Assembly: GCA_016927595.1 (NCBI GenBank)
Contig: JAFGMI010000049.1
Location: forward strand, 1-64,000
Length of the DNA: 64,000 nucleotides
Origin: Melioribacteraceae bacterium
Lineage (GTDB): Bacteria > Bacteroidota > Ignavibacteria > Ignavibacteriales > Melioribacteraceae
Direction of reading: 5' to 3'
Shown here: piece by piece, positions 9,942 through 20,546 of the stretch
How the letters are laid out: each line of letters begins with the position of its first letter
How positions within the stretch are numbered: position 1 is the first letter of the stretch
The notes under the pieces: generated by a model
The model's database searches: none
What the model was told of the DNA's origin: nothing
What the model saw: the letters and a program-made list of their open reading frames with translations, nothing else
Program-made: the position numbers and the translations under genes

Positions 9942-10172
9942 TCCATTAAAAGATATTTTAACAGAAGTAAAGAAAGTACATTTTAAACCGCTTCGGACAA
10001 CAAGAATTTTAGCCCTCAATTTACCGATTTGACGTATATTGGTTATTTAATTATTCAAAGTGGCTACTTTGTAAATCAATTCATAATTAAATTTATAAAA
10101 ATGCTTCCTGCACTTGCAGATCGATCATTTCTGTAAAAAAAGTTTGTGTATAATTGAATTGGAGTGTTTTTA

Positions 10173-12437
10173 ATGAAGTTGAGCAGGTTAATTCTTATTT
10201 ATCTTATTTTATTTCTCTGTAAAGTATTCGCGCAACCGGTATCTTTAAAGACATTTATGAATCCTGTAATACCCGGCGATCACCCGGATCCGACATTAAC
10301 CAGAATCGGCAATCATTTTTATACTTCCGGTTCATCGTTTAATCCAACACCAAAGATATATCATTCAACCGACCTTGTACATTGGGAGGTTATTTCACAA
10401 CCGGTATCACCTGATTGGTCTCAATATGGGGATGAACCCGGAGGTGGTATTTGGGGCGGACATACAGTTTTTTATGACGGTAAATACTGGCACTACTTCG
10501 GAAGAGGCGGTGGCAGTATGTATTTCGTTACAGCAAATCAACCCGAAGGTCCCTGGAGTGAACCGACCACTGTACTGGTACCGGCAGGTCTGTGGAGTTT
10601 AGGTGTGGACAATTCAATTTTTATTGATGAGGATACCGGGAAATGGTATTTGCTAACAAAAGCAGGTCCTCAAAATAATCATATTGTTGAGTTGGGAAAT
10701 GATGGTCAGCCAACGGGTAAAATTCTGGATTTAACATGGCTCAATCCGGATGCAGACGGAAATCCTTACGGCTGGGCTGAAGGTCCGGTAATGTGGAAGC
10801 ATAACGGTTACTATTACTATAGCTTTGCACAACACCTGGTCGGGGATCAGTACGTAATGCGAAGCGATACTTTAACGGATGACGAATCTGCATGGACCAT
10901 TTACAACGGTAGTATATTTACCGGTTCCCGAGCCACATTTAACAGACCCAATCATATTTCACCTGCAGTATTATTGGATGACGGTACGAGCTGGGTTATA
11001 GCACATAGTTATCACAGCAGCAGCAGCTGGTACGCGCATGGAAGGCAGGGCTTACTCTGCCAGGTAACTTACAATGACCAGGGATTCCCCGTTATACAAT
11101 ATCCGCCCGACGATGCCTTACAAGCACCCGATCTTCCTAGCAGCGGAATCCCATGGATGGTTCCGAAATCGGATATGTTCGATGAAACAACACTTAAACC
11201 GGAATGGTCGTTCCTTGGTTATACTGCTCAGGGTACTTATTCGCTGGATGTGCAGGAGGGTTGGTTGTATCTGGAACCTTACGGCGGAAGCAATACTGTA
11301 ATACAGAACGACGGCGAACATAGCTATTCACTGATAACAAGAGTGGAATTCGAACCTGCATCAACTTCGGATGAAGCTGGTTTATGGATAATAAACGGAC
11401 CGGAAACTCTTAGTGCAAAAGTTTATAGTACAAAAAACAGCGACGGTGAGAAAGCACTTGCGTTCAGTTTTGATAAAACATTGTTCTCCGTGGTAAATAA
11501 AATCGGTTCCATCGTCTGGCTTAAATTAGTCCGTGCCGAACACATGATCTCAGGATATTACAGTTCCGATGGAATTGCATGGACTCAGATTGGTGAAGCC
11601 ATAAACGCTTCATCGATGGATGTGCAGCAAACTGACTTTAATAATTTCACAGGCAACCAGCAGGGACTCTATGTAAAAGGCAACTATGCTTTCTTTGATC
11701 TTTACATATATCGTGATGCGTACTCACAGATAATTGCTGCGCATCCTGCAAATCAGTATGGGACTGATGTAACAACCAACAGGTATCCCCCTAATTCACT
11801 GGATCTGATTGAAAACAATGACTGGGCAATGTACGCAGGTGTTGAATTCGGGGGAAACACTGGTTACAACAAAACACCTGACTCACTAGAAATTTCCGCA
11901 GCCTGCACTTCATCCGGTGGCATTGTTGAAATCTGGATTGATTCTCTTGATACCGGAGAAAAAATTGCCGAATGCAATATAGAAAACACCGGCAGCTCAT
12001 CGGATTTTCAGATATTTAAAGCACCTGTAGAAAATGTCAGCGGAAGTCATGATGTATATTTAAGATTTACAGGAGATGGTACATCAAGACTTTTCAGAAT
12101 TAATTGGTTCAGGTTCAAAAGCAATTTAGAGGCACCAAACGCGGTGGATAATAATGCCAATAGTCCTGGAGTGAATGATTTTCATCTGAATCAGAATTTT
12201 CCTAATCCATTCAATCCTGCGACAAATATTAGTTATTACATTCCGCGGAGCAGCAGTATAACCTTAAAAATCTATAATCTGCTGGGGCAGGAAATTATGA
12301 CCTTGTTCGAAGGTATTCGAAATCAGGGTAATTATACTGAAACTATCGATGCCGGAAATTTGTCGAATGGTGTCTACATCTATACTCTGACTTCCGAAAA
12401 TTTTGCTGAGTCAAAAAAGCTCATGATTTTAAAATAA
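10173..12437 (+). CDS. Secreted GH43 beta-xylosidase/arabinofuranosidase with CBM6-like domain and T9SS tail (copy 1)
   Basis: A 754-residue precursor acting on xylan side chains or xylo-oligosaccharides at the cell surface. Order: signal peptide (1-21), five-bladed GH43 propeller (about 25-325), a GH43 C-terminal sandwich (about 330-515), a CBM6-like sandwich (about 525-655) and a T9SS tail (F-P-N-P-F at about 676). The catalytic base is D39 in G-D-H-P-D-P-T and the acid E203 in W-A-E-G-P-V-M-W. ATG 10173 has GGAG nine bases upstream; the GTG at 10164 is a worse choice. The next gene is a clear paralogue with the same architecture. Beta-xylosidase versus alpha-arabinofuranosidase cannot be decided from sequence. 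Confidence 0.9.
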   Translation: MKLSRLILIYLILFLCKVFAQPVSLKTFMNPVIPGDHPDPTLTRIGNHFYTSGSSFNPTPKIYHSTDLVHWEVISQPVSPDWSQYGDEPGGGIWGGHTVFYDGKYWHYFGRGGGSMYFVTANQPEGPWSEPTTVLVPAGLWSLGVDNSIFIDEDTGKWYLLTKAGPQNNHIVELGNDGQPTGKILDLTWLNPDADGNPYGWAEGPVMWKHNGYYYYSFAQHLVGDQYVMRSDTLTDDESAWTIYNGSIFTGSRATFNRPNHISPAVLLDDGTSWVIAHSYHSSSSWYAHGRQGLLCQVTYNDQGFPVIQYPPDDALQAPDLPSSGIPWMVPKSDMFDETTLKPEWSFLGYTAQGTYSLDVQEGWLYLEPYGGSNTVIQNDGEHSYSLITRVEFEPASTSDEAGLWIINGPETLSAKVYSTKNSDGEKALAFSFDKTLFSVVNKIGSIVWLKLVRAEHMISGYYSSDGIAWTQIGEAINASSMDVQQTDFNNFTGNQQGLYVKGNYAFFDLYIYRDAYSQIIAAHPANQYGTDVTTNRYPPNSLDLIENNDWAMYAGVEFGGNTGYNKTPDSLEISAACTSSGGIVEIWIDSLDTGEKIAECNIENTGSSSDFQIFKAPVENVSGSHDVYLRFTGDGTSRLFRINWFRFKSNLEAPNAVDNNANSPGVNDFHLNQNFPNPFNPATNISYYIPRSSSITLKIYNLLGQEIMTLFEGIRNQGNYTETIDAGNLSNGVYIYTLTSENFAESKKLMILK

Positions 12438-12677
12438 TTGAAAACAGTACTGGAGTGAAGCAGATTTTATTTTTGGCTTGTAAATATCATTTGAAAATTT
12501 TTATGTTTAATAAAATTAAAAAGCAGCAGGATTATTAAAGTTTTAGTAAGACAAAAAAAGTAAAGAGAAATTAAACAGAAAGAATATTCCGGTACTGAAA
12601 GCCCGGTTAAATTATTACAGCATCGTGAAAATTTCACCGGGCAGAATGCAATTCGGATTTATATGAGGATGTTTGAA

Positions 12678-14939
12678 ATGAGAGGATCTATCAGAACAAC
12701 TATATGCTTCTTCATATTTGCATTCAGTGTATATTGCCAATCGGTATCTTTTCAAACATATATGAATCCGATAATACCCGGCGATCATCCGGATCCAACG
12801 TTGACCAAAATCGGAATTCATTTTTATACTTCAGGTTCATCGTTTAACATTACTCCCAGAATTTATCACTCAACAGATCTTGTACACTGGGAAGTTATAT
12901 CGCAGCCTGTACCTGCATCATGGAATTTGTACGGCGATCAGCCTGCAGGAGGTGTTTGGGGTGGTCACATGGTATATTACAATGGATCATACTGGCATTT
13001 TTTTGCACGTGCAGGCACAATGTACTTTGTTAAAGCTGATGATCCTGAAGGTCCATGGAGTTCACCGGTTCGGATTAATGTAGTATCAGGAATTTCCGGC
13101 TATGGTCAGGACAACTCTATATTTATAGATGATGATAACAGATGGTACTTGCTGGCTAAGAACGGGCAGTCGGGCAACTGGATTGTAGAATTGAATGATA
13201 ATGGACAGCCAACAGGTGTTGTACATGATCTGACTTGGATAAATCCTGGTCCGGCTTATCCTTACAGCTGGGCTGAGGGTCCGGTAATGTGGAAACGGGA
13301 CGGATACTATTACTACTGCTTTGCTAGAAATGTTGCCGGCGGGCAGCATATAATGAGAAGCGAAGAGCTTACAGGCGATCAAGCCTATTGGTGGGCAATT
13401 ACAGATTTTTATGAAACAGTGGACAATCCGAATGAAATCTTATTTAAAGGTCCCAACCATTGTTCCCCTGCAGTTACGCTTGATGACGGTACGAGCTGGG
13501 TTTTAAGTCAGGCTTATTCTAGCGGCACATTGGAATGGCATGGACAGGGGCGGCAGGGAATACTGAATCAGGTTCGATATGATCCAGGCGGAAATGCTGT
13601 TGCCGACTATACTTCAAACGACGCAGTTACAGCACCAGACCTGCCCAGCAGCGGTATTCCATGGATGGTGCCTCACTCCGATTTTTTTGATAGTGATGTA
13701 TTAAATCCTGAGTGGTCTTTCTCGGGATATACACCCGACAATTCGCACTCGATCACTGAGCGTCCCGGCTGGTTTAAATTATCACCCAGAGGAAAAGCGA
13801 ATACTATTGTTAAGAATGACGGAGAATACAATTATTCATTAATTACGCGCATAGATTTTGATCCGTCCTCCACAGAAGATGAGGCAGGTTTCTGGTTGTT
13901 CAACGGACTGGAAACTATTTATGCAAAACTTAACAGTACACTAAACAGTTCGGGTAATAAAGTTATTAGTTTCAGTTTTACCGGAGGTACATACTACGAA
14001 ACGGAAAATACTGTCGGTAATATTGTATGGCTTAAACTTATCCGTGCCAGCCATCTGCTTACCGGACATTTTAGTGAAGATGGAGAAAACTGGACACAGG
14101 TCGGCGAAGCTATTAATGTTTCGGCTATGGATAAAAATCAACCTAATTATAACGGCTGGATAGGTACACAGCAGGGATTGTATGTAAAAGGAAAAACCGC
14201 TTATTTCGACTTCTATATTTATCGTGATGCTTATACTCCTATAAAGGCGCATCATCCTGCTAACCAGTTAGGTACTTTGAGAGTTCTTAATGGGAAAGCA
14301 CCGGATTATCTGGAGAATATTGACAACAATGACTGGGCAATGTATGCCGGAGTGGAATTTTCAGGAAAAGATTTTTACAAGAAACCTGTATCTATTGAAA
14401 TATCGGCTGCCAGTGCGGGTTCAGGCGGAGTTGTTGAAGTATGGCTCGATTCAATTGAAACGGGCAATATGATTGCTGAATGTACAATTGAAAACACAGG
14501 AGGGTGGAATAATTTCCAGACATTTACTGCCGATGTTGATTCGGTTTCCGGGAATCATGATGTCTATTTAAGATTCACAGGCTCCGGGGAACTTTTCATT
14601 ATAGATTGGTTTAAATTTATCGGAGAAAACTATATCCCGACTTCGGTCAAGACAGAAGATAGAACAAGTATTATCGGCAAATATAATCTGGAACAAAACT
14701 ATCCGAATCCTTTCAATCCCGTAACAACCATTAGTTACACAATTCCTGAAAAAAGTTATCATTCGTTGAAAGTTTTTAATGTTACCGGAGAAGAAATAAA
14801 AACACTTTTCGTTGGCTTTCGCGATGCAGGAAGCTATACCGAAACTTTTGACGCTGAAGAATTATCCAGCGGCGTTTATTTTTATCAGTTGAAAACAGAA
14901 GGAATTGTGTATACTAAGAAACTTGTGCTGTTAAAATAA
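12678..14939 (+). CDS. Secreted GH43 beta-xylosidase/arabinofuranosidase with CBM6-like domain and T9SS tail (copy 2)
   Basis: A tandem paralogue of the preceding GH43 gene: 753 residues with the same five parts in the same order. The signal peptide is 1-20. The base is D39 in G-D-H-P-D-P-T and the acid E200 in W-A-E-G-P-V-M-W. The T9SS tail has N-Y-P-N-P-F at about 674-679. The copies match strongly in the propeller (for example H-S-T-D-L-V-H-W-E-V-I-S-Q-P-V in both) and less in the tail, and copy 2 has a longer loop before the H-C-S-P-A-V block. ATG 12678 has GAGG nine bases upstream and is preferred over in-frame ATGs at 12663 and 12669. The pair may split the work between substrates, as is common for duplicated GH43 genes. 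Confidence 0.9.
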   Translation: MRGSIRTTICFFIFAFSVYCQSVSFQTYMNPIIPGDHPDPTLTKIGIHFYTSGSSFNITPRIYHSTDLVHWEVISQPVPASWNLYGDQPAGGVWGGHMVYYNGSYWHFFARAGTMYFVKADDPEGPWSSPVRINVVSGISGYGQDNSIFIDDDNRWYLLAKNGQSGNWIVELNDNGQPTGVVHDLTWINPGPAYPYSWAEGPVMWKRDGYYYYCFARNVAGGQHIMRSEELTGDQAYWWAITDFYETVDNPNEILFKGPNHCSPAVTLDDGTSWVLSQAYSSGTLEWHGQGRQGILNQVRYDPGGNAVADYTSNDAVTAPDLPSSGIPWMVPHSDFFDSDVLNPEWSFSGYTPDNSHSITERPGWFKLSPRGKANTIVKNDGEYNYSLITRIDFDPSSTEDEAGFWLFNGLETIYAKLNSTLNSSGNKVISFSFTGGTYYETENTVGNIVWLKLIRASHLLTGHFSEDGENWTQVGEAINVSAMDKNQPNYNGWIGTQQGLYVKGKTAYFDFYIYRDAYTPIKAHHPANQLGTLRVLNGKAPDYLENIDNNDWAMYAGVEFSGKDFYKKPVSIEISAASAGSGGVVEVWLDSIETGNMIAECTIENTGGWNNFQTFTADVDSVSGNHDVYLRFTGSGELFIIDWFKFIGENYIPTSVKTEDRTSIIGKYNLEQNYPNPFNPVTTISYTIPEKSYHSLKVFNVTGEEIKTLFVGFRDAGSYTETFDAEELSSGVYFYQLKTEGIVYTKKLVLLK

Positions 14940-15025
14940 TGTGTTTGGGGAAAAATTTTTTTATTAAAAATTTTCGTTGTATAAGATCTTTAAAAAATAA
15001 TCAATTCATATTAAAGGAGGAAAAA

Positions 15026-17428
15026 ATGAAGAATAAATTTCTACTCTTACGAAGGCATCTATTCTATTTATTAGCATTAATTATTTCTATGGGATTAACG
15101 GATATAAATGCTCAGCTTGTAACAAATGGCAGTTTCGAAGAAACGGAACCCGATACTGTAGCCGGCGATCTTACAGGTATTGATGGATGGGTACTCCAGT
15201 TGATGGATGGAGCTGTTGCGGATTTTGAAATAACCGCTGATTCTGCTCAACACGGAAATAATTCACTGAAGGTGTTACCCACGACAATCGGCACAAATCA
15301 ATGGTCGATACAGGCAGTTGCAGACAGCATCCCCGTAATACCGGGAGATACCTATACTTTAACTGTCTGGGCTAAAGCTGAAACAGCCGGCGCTCAGATT
15401 AATATTACTGCCGGAAATTACTCTTACAGCGAATACGGCGCCTTGCGTCCCGTTACTCTCACTACTGAATGGCAACAATTCACATTGGAATTTACAATTA
15501 CAGATAACCAGACAGTTATAAGAGCACCAATTCATTTCAACTACGCAGTAAACAGCAATAATCCGGTCTATATAGATAATCTCGTGATTAAAAATGCAGC
15601 CGCAGCCGAGGAAGCCATGAAGCCAGTAATTGTTGAGGCAGAATCAGGCGTAGTCGGAAGCGATTATAGTGTTCTGCAGGAGGACAGTACAAACTATGTA
15701 GCTATACAAACTAACTCAACAGCTTATAATCCTGGAAGCAGTGCCCGGGTTATTTCCTTTGAAGTTACATTCGCCGATACTGGTTCCTATGATCTTTTCG
15801 TTCGGCTGCGTGTCGGATCGGGTACGTTTGATGACGACAGCTTCTTCTACGGAAATGGTTTCGGGGAGAAGGAAACCGCAGTTGACAGTCATTGGGTTTC
15901 TATTAACGGTCTTGCTGCTGCAGGTTTTTCTGAGCCAAACGAGGTTGTACGTGATGCCGGTGGGCTCGGATCCGGAGTGTGGAAATGGGTAAATCTTTCC
16001 AGGAATGTATATCAGGGTGATCTGGAAGCACTTGTCACTTTTAAGATTGAAGATCAGGATAATTTAACAAAGACGTTTCAGATAGGCGCGCGTGAAGACG
16101 GTTTGGAAATAGACAAGATTGCATTCGGAAAATCGTATTTATATTACACGGTTGGCAATCTTGATAACGGTCAGGCAGGTTCAGAAGAAGCTGGCGGCAA
16201 TGAGGTCTGGGAAGGTCCTCCTTTGGCATCGAAGCAGCCGAAATTTGTGGGTAATATATACAGTACTCCGCAAGTCACAAATTTTGAGGCGTACTGGAAC
16301 CAGGTTACTCCTGAAAATGCGGGTAAGTGGGGCAGTGTTGAAGGCACCAGAGATAATATGAGTTGGAACGAACTTGATAATGCATACGAACTTGCGAAGG
16401 ATAATGATTTTCCGTTCCATTTTCATGTGCTGGTATGGGGCGCTCAGCAGCCTTCATGGATAAGCAATTTACAGCCAGATGAACAGCTCGAGGAAATAAG
16501 AGAATGGTTCGAAGCAGTAGCTCAGAGATATCCTGAAATTGATTTCCTCGAAGTAGTGAATGAGCCCTTACCGGGTCATAATCCGCCCGACGGTACAAGT
16601 GGCAGGGCAAATTATAAAGAAGCTCTGGGCGGAGATGGTACTACAGGCTGGGATTGGGTGATAAATGCCTTTAAAATGGCTCGCGAAATATTCCCTGCTG
16701 AAACTAAATTAATGATTAATGATTTTAATATTATCAGCAGTTCAACCAGTACGTCCAATTATCTTAAAATCATAAGACTTCTGAAAGCTGAAGGATTAAT
16801 CGACATAATAGGTGTACAGGGTCATGCTTTCAGCACTACGGCACCTGTTGTTACGATGAAGCGTAATCTTGATTCTCTTGCCACAGTAGGGATTCCTATT
16901 CAGGTTACCGAACTGGATATCGACGGACCTTCGGATGCCGTGCAGTTGCAGAGTTATCAAAGGATTTTTCCTGTACTCTACGAACATCCTAAAGTTGAAG
17001 GTATAACACTGTGGGGATGGAGAAGAGGTCTGTGGCGGGACACTCAGGGTGCGTATATCGTTAACCAGGATGGTTCGGAGCGACCTGCACTCGAATGGCT
17101 GAGAGGCTACCTGGATACATTACAGGTTGATCCGGTTTCCGTCGAGAGAATTGCAGGAACACCTGATGAATATCAACTCGGGGATAATTATCCGAATCCG
17201 TTTAATCCTGCTACGCAGATTAATTATTCAATTCCTGCTAACGGATATATCAAACTCAAGGTTTATAATCTGCTCGGTGAAGCAGTAGCAACTTTGTTCG
17301 AAGGTTACCAGACAGCAGGAAATTATACAGCAACATTTAATGCTGAAGGATTATCAAGTGGAATTTATCTATACAGATTAGAGTCTCGGGATTTTGTAGC
17401 AACCAAGAAACTTGTACTACTGAAATAA
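15026..17428 (+). CDS. Secreted GH10 endo-1,4-beta-xylanase with two binding modules and T9SS tail
   Basis: The main backbone-cutting xylanase of the locus, 800 residues. The start is set by a perfect AGGAGG five bases before ATG 15026, the best ribosome site in the cluster. The frame upstream to 14939 is not likely translated. Order: signal peptide (1-31), CBM4/9-type sandwich (about 33-195, opening L-V-T-N-G-S-F-E-E), a second sandwich module often seen in Bacteroidota GH10 enzymes (about 200-370), GH10 barrel (about 400-700) and T9SS tail (Y-P-N-P-F at 722). Catalytic residues are the acid/base E513 in V-V-N-E-P-L and the nucleophile E629 in V-T-E-L-D-I. It follows the second GH43 by 86 bases and is followed by a strong hairpin, suggesting a transcription unit end. 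Confidence 0.95.
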   Translation: MKNKFLLLRRHLFYLLALIISMGLTDINAQLVTNGSFEETEPDTVAGDLTGIDGWVLQLMDGAVADFEITADSAQHGNNSLKVLPTTIGTNQWSIQAVADSIPVIPGDTYTLTVWAKAETAGAQINITAGNYSYSEYGALRPVTLTTEWQQFTLEFTITDNQTVIRAPIHFNYAVNSNNPVYIDNLVIKNAAAAEEAMKPVIVEAESGVVGSDYSVLQEDSTNYVAIQTNSTAYNPGSSARVISFEVTFADTGSYDLFVRLRVGSGTFDDDSFFYGNGFGEKETAVDSHWVSINGLAAAGFSEPNEVVRDAGGLGSGVWKWVNLSRNVYQGDLEALVTFKIEDQDNLTKTFQIGAREDGLEIDKIAFGKSYLYYTVGNLDNGQAGSEEAGGNEVWEGPPLASKQPKFVGNIYSTPQVTNFEAYWNQVTPENAGKWGSVEGTRDNMSWNELDNAYELAKDNDFPFHFHVLVWGAQQPSWISNLQPDEQLEEIREWFEAVAQRYPEIDFLEVVNEPLPGHNPPDGTSGRANYKEALGGDGTTGWDWVINAFKMAREIFPAETKLMINDFNIISSSTSTSNYLKIIRLLKAEGLIDIIGVQGHAFSTTAPVVTMKRNLDSLATVGIPIQVTELDIDGPSDAVQLQSYQRIFPVLYEHPKVEGITLWGWRRGLWRDTQGAYIVNQDGSERPALEWLRGYLDTLQVDPVSVERIAGTPDEYQLGDNYPNPFNPATQINYSIPANGYIKLKVYNLLGEAVATLFEGYQTAGNYTATFNAEGLSSGIYLYRLESRDFVATKKLVLLK

Positions 17429-17520
17429 ATTATTTCAGTTTGATGAAGATATAATTACTGCCAACCGATGTATAATTTCTGCAATAGTACGGTAGTAAAA
17501 GTATAACTAAATACACACAA

Positions 17521-17563
17521 AATATTATCAGACTTGTTGTTACAGGGCAAGTCTGATAATATT
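17521..17563. terminator. Probable terminator hairpin after the GH10 xylanase gene
   Basis: A perfect 16-base inverted repeat (17521-17536 and 17548-17563) with an 11-base loop lies 92 bases after the xylanase stop. The stem is AT-rich with GACTTG/CAAGTC at the loop end. Only a T-rich stretch, not a clean T-run, follows, so it could also be an RNA-stabilising or processing structure. Confidence 0.5.
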
Positions 17564-17627
17564 CATTATTTGAACGAGAAACGATTGAATATGAATTTGA
17601 ATACATGCAGTAGTGTCTTTTAAAATT

Positions 17628-18926
17628 ATGGTTAGAAACAAAAAAAATGCAAGAAGACATTACAAAAATTTACATAATTCAGTTAAAGTTCCTCTTGTAA
17701 TTATTGCTGTATCATTTGCTGTTTGTTTTATAACCATATCCTGTAATTTTTTATCGGGAACAGCCGGCGATAACCCGAAATGGGTCGGGACATGGAGTAC
17801 TGCTCAGCAATTGGTAGAACCGCACAATAATCCTCCAAGCCCCGGATTAAGCAATAATACTATCAGACAAATTGTTCGGGTTTCCATGGGTGGAAAAATT
17901 TTGAGGATTAAATTCTCAAATGAATTCAGTACAAGCCCCGTAACGTTAAAATCTGTTCATACTGCGGTCTCGGAAGGAAACGGAAAAATAGATTCTTCTA
18001 CCGACAAAGAATTGTTCTTTAACGGGACATCTGAGATTAGGATTGAACCCGGCACAACCGTTGTCTCAGATTCATGTAAATTTAATCTGAAGCCTCTTTC
18101 AGATTTAGCGATCACTATTTACTTCGGTGATACATCACCCGATGTTACGGGTCATCCCGGTTCGAGGACAACATCGTATATTCTTCCGGGTAACAAGGTC
18201 TCGCAAACTGATTTTTCTGCAGCAATCAGTACAGATCACTGGTATGTAATTAACACAATCGATGTGAAAGCACCGGGTTCTGCCGGCTCGTTGGTTATAC
18301 TCGGAAATTCGATTACGGATGGTCGCGGTTCGGGTACGAATAAGCAAAACCGATGGACGGATGAACTTGCCCGCAGACTTCAGGCAAATACGAATACTCA
18401 GCAGATATCGGTCCTTAATTCGGGGATAGGCGGTAATTGTGTATTGGGTAATTGCTTAGGTCCCTCTGCCCTGAGCAGGTTTAACAGAGATGTATCAGAG
18501 CAGAATGGAGTCAGGTGGCTGATTATTTTTGAAGGAATTAATGATATCGGTAACGCCGGGCAAAGGGGAGTGGGAAATAAGTTAATTGATGCTTTCAGTC
18601 AGATGATACGAAGTGCGCATTCAAAAGGTATTATTGTGTTCGGGGCTACACTGCTTCCTATGAAAGGATCGTCATACTTCTCTGTGTCTAATGAGGCTGA
18701 GAGAATGATTGTAAATAATTGGATCCGAAACAGCGGCGAGTTCGATGATGTAATTGATCTTGATAAGGCTCTGCGCAGTCCGGCGGATACTCTGAGTATG
18801 CGTCCCGAGGCTGATACGGGGGATCACCTGCATCCTAACGAATCCGGTCACCGGATGATTGCGGAAGCGGTTGACCTCGGTTTGTTTATTGGTAAAGATT
18901 CACTGGATTATACTACTTCTCCGTGA
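17628..18926 (+). CDS. SGNH/GDSL-family esterase, likely lipoprotein
   Basis: A 432-residue esterase of the SGNH hydrolase fold; in this locus deacetylation of xylan or xylo-oligosaccharides is the likely job. The N-terminus is basic, then hydrophobic, ending in I-T-I-S-C, a usable lipobox at about residue 39-43. A beta-rich N-terminal domain (about 55-220) precedes the SGNH domain. Block I is G-N-S-I-T-D-G with nucleophile S228, block II contains S-G-I-G-G-N, block III is F-E-G-I-N-D, and block V is D-H-L-H-P-N with D399 and H402. ATG 17628 is chosen over GTG 17613; neither has a good ribosome site. No T9SS tail. The exact CAZy esterase family is not certain. Confidence 0.78.
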   Translation: MVRNKKNARRHYKNLHNSVKVPLVIIAVSFAVCFITISCNFLSGTAGDNPKWVGTWSTAQQLVEPHNNPPSPGLSNNTIRQIVRVSMGGKILRIKFSNEFSTSPVTLKSVHTAVSEGNGKIDSSTDKELFFNGTSEIRIEPGTTVVSDSCKFNLKPLSDLAITIYFGDTSPDVTGHPGSRTTSYILPGNKVSQTDFSAAISTDHWYVINTIDVKAPGSAGSLVILGNSITDGRGSGTNKQNRWTDELARRLQANTNTQQISVLNSGIGGNCVLGNCLGPSALSRFNRDVSEQNGVRWLIIFEGINDIGNAGQRGVGNKLIDAFSQMIRSAHSKGIIVFGATLLPMKGSSYFSVSNEAERMIVNNWIRNSGEFDDVIDLDKALRSPADTLSMRPEADTGDHLHPNESGHRMIAEAVDLGLFIGKDSLDYTTSP

Positions 18927-18995
18927 ATAACTTTAGTTTTAATATGACATAAAAAATCATTATGATTAAATTTTAGTAATATTTAAAGGCTGATT

Positions 18996-20546
18996 ATGAA
19001 TACGAAATATTTTCAGGGTAACCGAATGCAAAAAATAATAATTACAATTTCTTTCCTGCTGCAGTTTTCAATTTTTACTTTAGGTCAGAATCCGGCAATA
19101 ATAAATTTGGATAGCACGCATCAGGTAATACGGGGATTCGGAGCTGCTAATATACTTCCCTGGCGTCCCGATATGACTCAGGATGAAATCAATACGGCTT
19201 TTGGAACCAATGAAGGTCAGCTTGGTTTTTCAATCCTTCGTCTCAGGCTTCCTTCATCGGTTAATGAATTTGCAATGAATGTCCCTACAGCACAGGCAGC
19301 GCATGAAATGGGTGTAACATTAATAGCCTCACCATGGTCTCCACCGGCATCAATGAAGACCAATAACAACACGGTTGGAGGTGAATTAAAAGAGAACAGT
19401 TATTCAGATTATGCGGCTCATTTAAAAAGTTTTGCCGATTATATGAATGATAACAATGCACCAATTTATGCGATATCGGTTCAGAACGAACCTGATGTTA
19501 CGGTAACCTATGAGTCTTGTGACTGGAATGCGGATCAGATGCTTAAATTCGTTAAGGAAAATGCTCCCGCAATCGGTACCAAAGTTATTGCCCCGGAGTC
19601 TTTTCAGTTTCGCAGAAATCTTTCCGATCCTCTTCTTAACGACTCTATTGCATGTGCAAATTTTGATATTCTTGGAGGGCATATTTACGGCGGCGGACTT
19701 TCGTCGTATCCTCTAGCTGAAAGCAAAGGTAAAGAAATATGGATGACGGAGCACCTGATACTGGAAACAGATTGGGAGAGCAGTCTTTCCACGGGAAAAG
19801 ATATGAATGATTGCATGACTGCCGGAATGAGTGCGTACATATGGTGGTACATTGTAAGATTTTACGGACCAATCTATGATGATGACTACCGCAGACCTGC
19901 CGGAACCGCGAAGGGACAGGTTTCAAAACGAGGTTTTGTTATGTCGAATTATTCCAGATTCATTCGACCGGGCTATTACAGAGTTGAAGCTGACTCATCA
20001 CCACAGTCCGATGTATTTGTGACTGCATATAAAAGCGATTCTACAATTGTTATCGTGGCTTTGAATATGTCGTCGGAAGATAAAACACAAACTTTTCAGC
20101 TGCAGAATGGTAATGTATCTTATTTTACACCGTACATTACTTCAGAAACGAAAAACTGCACACAGGAAACAGAAATTGATGTATCTGGTAATAGTATTAC
20201 TGCAGTTCTTGAACCGTTGAGCATCACAACGTTTGTATCCTCTGTTTATACTACATCTGTAAATACCGGATCTGCGAAGCCGGGTTCGTTCAAGCTGTAT
20301 CAGAATTATCCGAATCCGTTTAATCCTGAAACTACAATAAGTTTCTATGTGTCCAATTCGTCTTATGTTACGCTTAAAGTATTTGATGTTGTAGGCAGAG
20401 AAATCGAGACTCTTGTCGACGGAATTAAATCGCCGGGATACTATAATATGAACTTTGATGCATTCAGATTATCGAGCGGTATTTATTTTTATCAATTAAG
20501 AGCTGGTAATTATATCGAAACAAAAAAATTAGTTCTTCAGAAATAA
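18996..20546 (+). CDS. Secreted GH30 (glucuronoxylanase-like) with T9SS tail
   Basis: A 516-residue GH30 enzyme resembling subfamily 8 glucuronoxylanases, which cut the xylan backbone next to (4-O-methyl)glucuronate branches. A signal peptide ends at about residue 32. The (beta/alpha)8 barrel plus side sandwich spans about 35-425. The acid/base is E165 in S-V-Q-N-E-P-D and the nucleophile E252 in W-M-T-E-H-L. The T9SS tail begins near 430, with N-Y-P-N-P-F at 437-442. ATG 18996 has AAAGG six bases upstream; ATG 19026 is a second option closer to the signal peptide. A paralogue at 27437 shares R-G-F-G-A-A-N-I-L, P-E-S-F-Q-F-R-R-N and G-G-H-I-Y-G-G-G-L-like blocks but lacks the tail. The subfamily is inference. 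Confidence 0.88.
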   Translation: MNTKYFQGNRMQKIIITISFLLQFSIFTLGQNPAIINLDSTHQVIRGFGAANILPWRPDMTQDEINTAFGTNEGQLGFSILRLRLPSSVNEFAMNVPTAQAAHEMGVTLIASPWSPPASMKTNNNTVGGELKENSYSDYAAHLKSFADYMNDNNAPIYAISVQNEPDVTVTYESCDWNADQMLKFVKENAPAIGTKVIAPESFQFRRNLSDPLLNDSIACANFDILGGHIYGGGLSSYPLAESKGKEIWMTEHLILETDWESSLSTGKDMNDCMTAGMSAYIWWYIVRFYGPIYDDDYRRPAGTAKGQVSKRGFVMSNYSRFIRPGYYRVEADSSPQSDVFVTAYKSDSTIVIVALNMSSEDKTQTFQLQNGNVSYFTPYITSETKNCTQETEIDVSGNSITAVLEPLSITTFVSSVYTTSVNTGSAKPGSFKLYQNYPNPFNPETTISFYVSNSSYVTLKVFDVVGREIETLVDGIKSPGYYNMNFDAFRLSSGIYFYQLRAGNYIETKKLVLQK

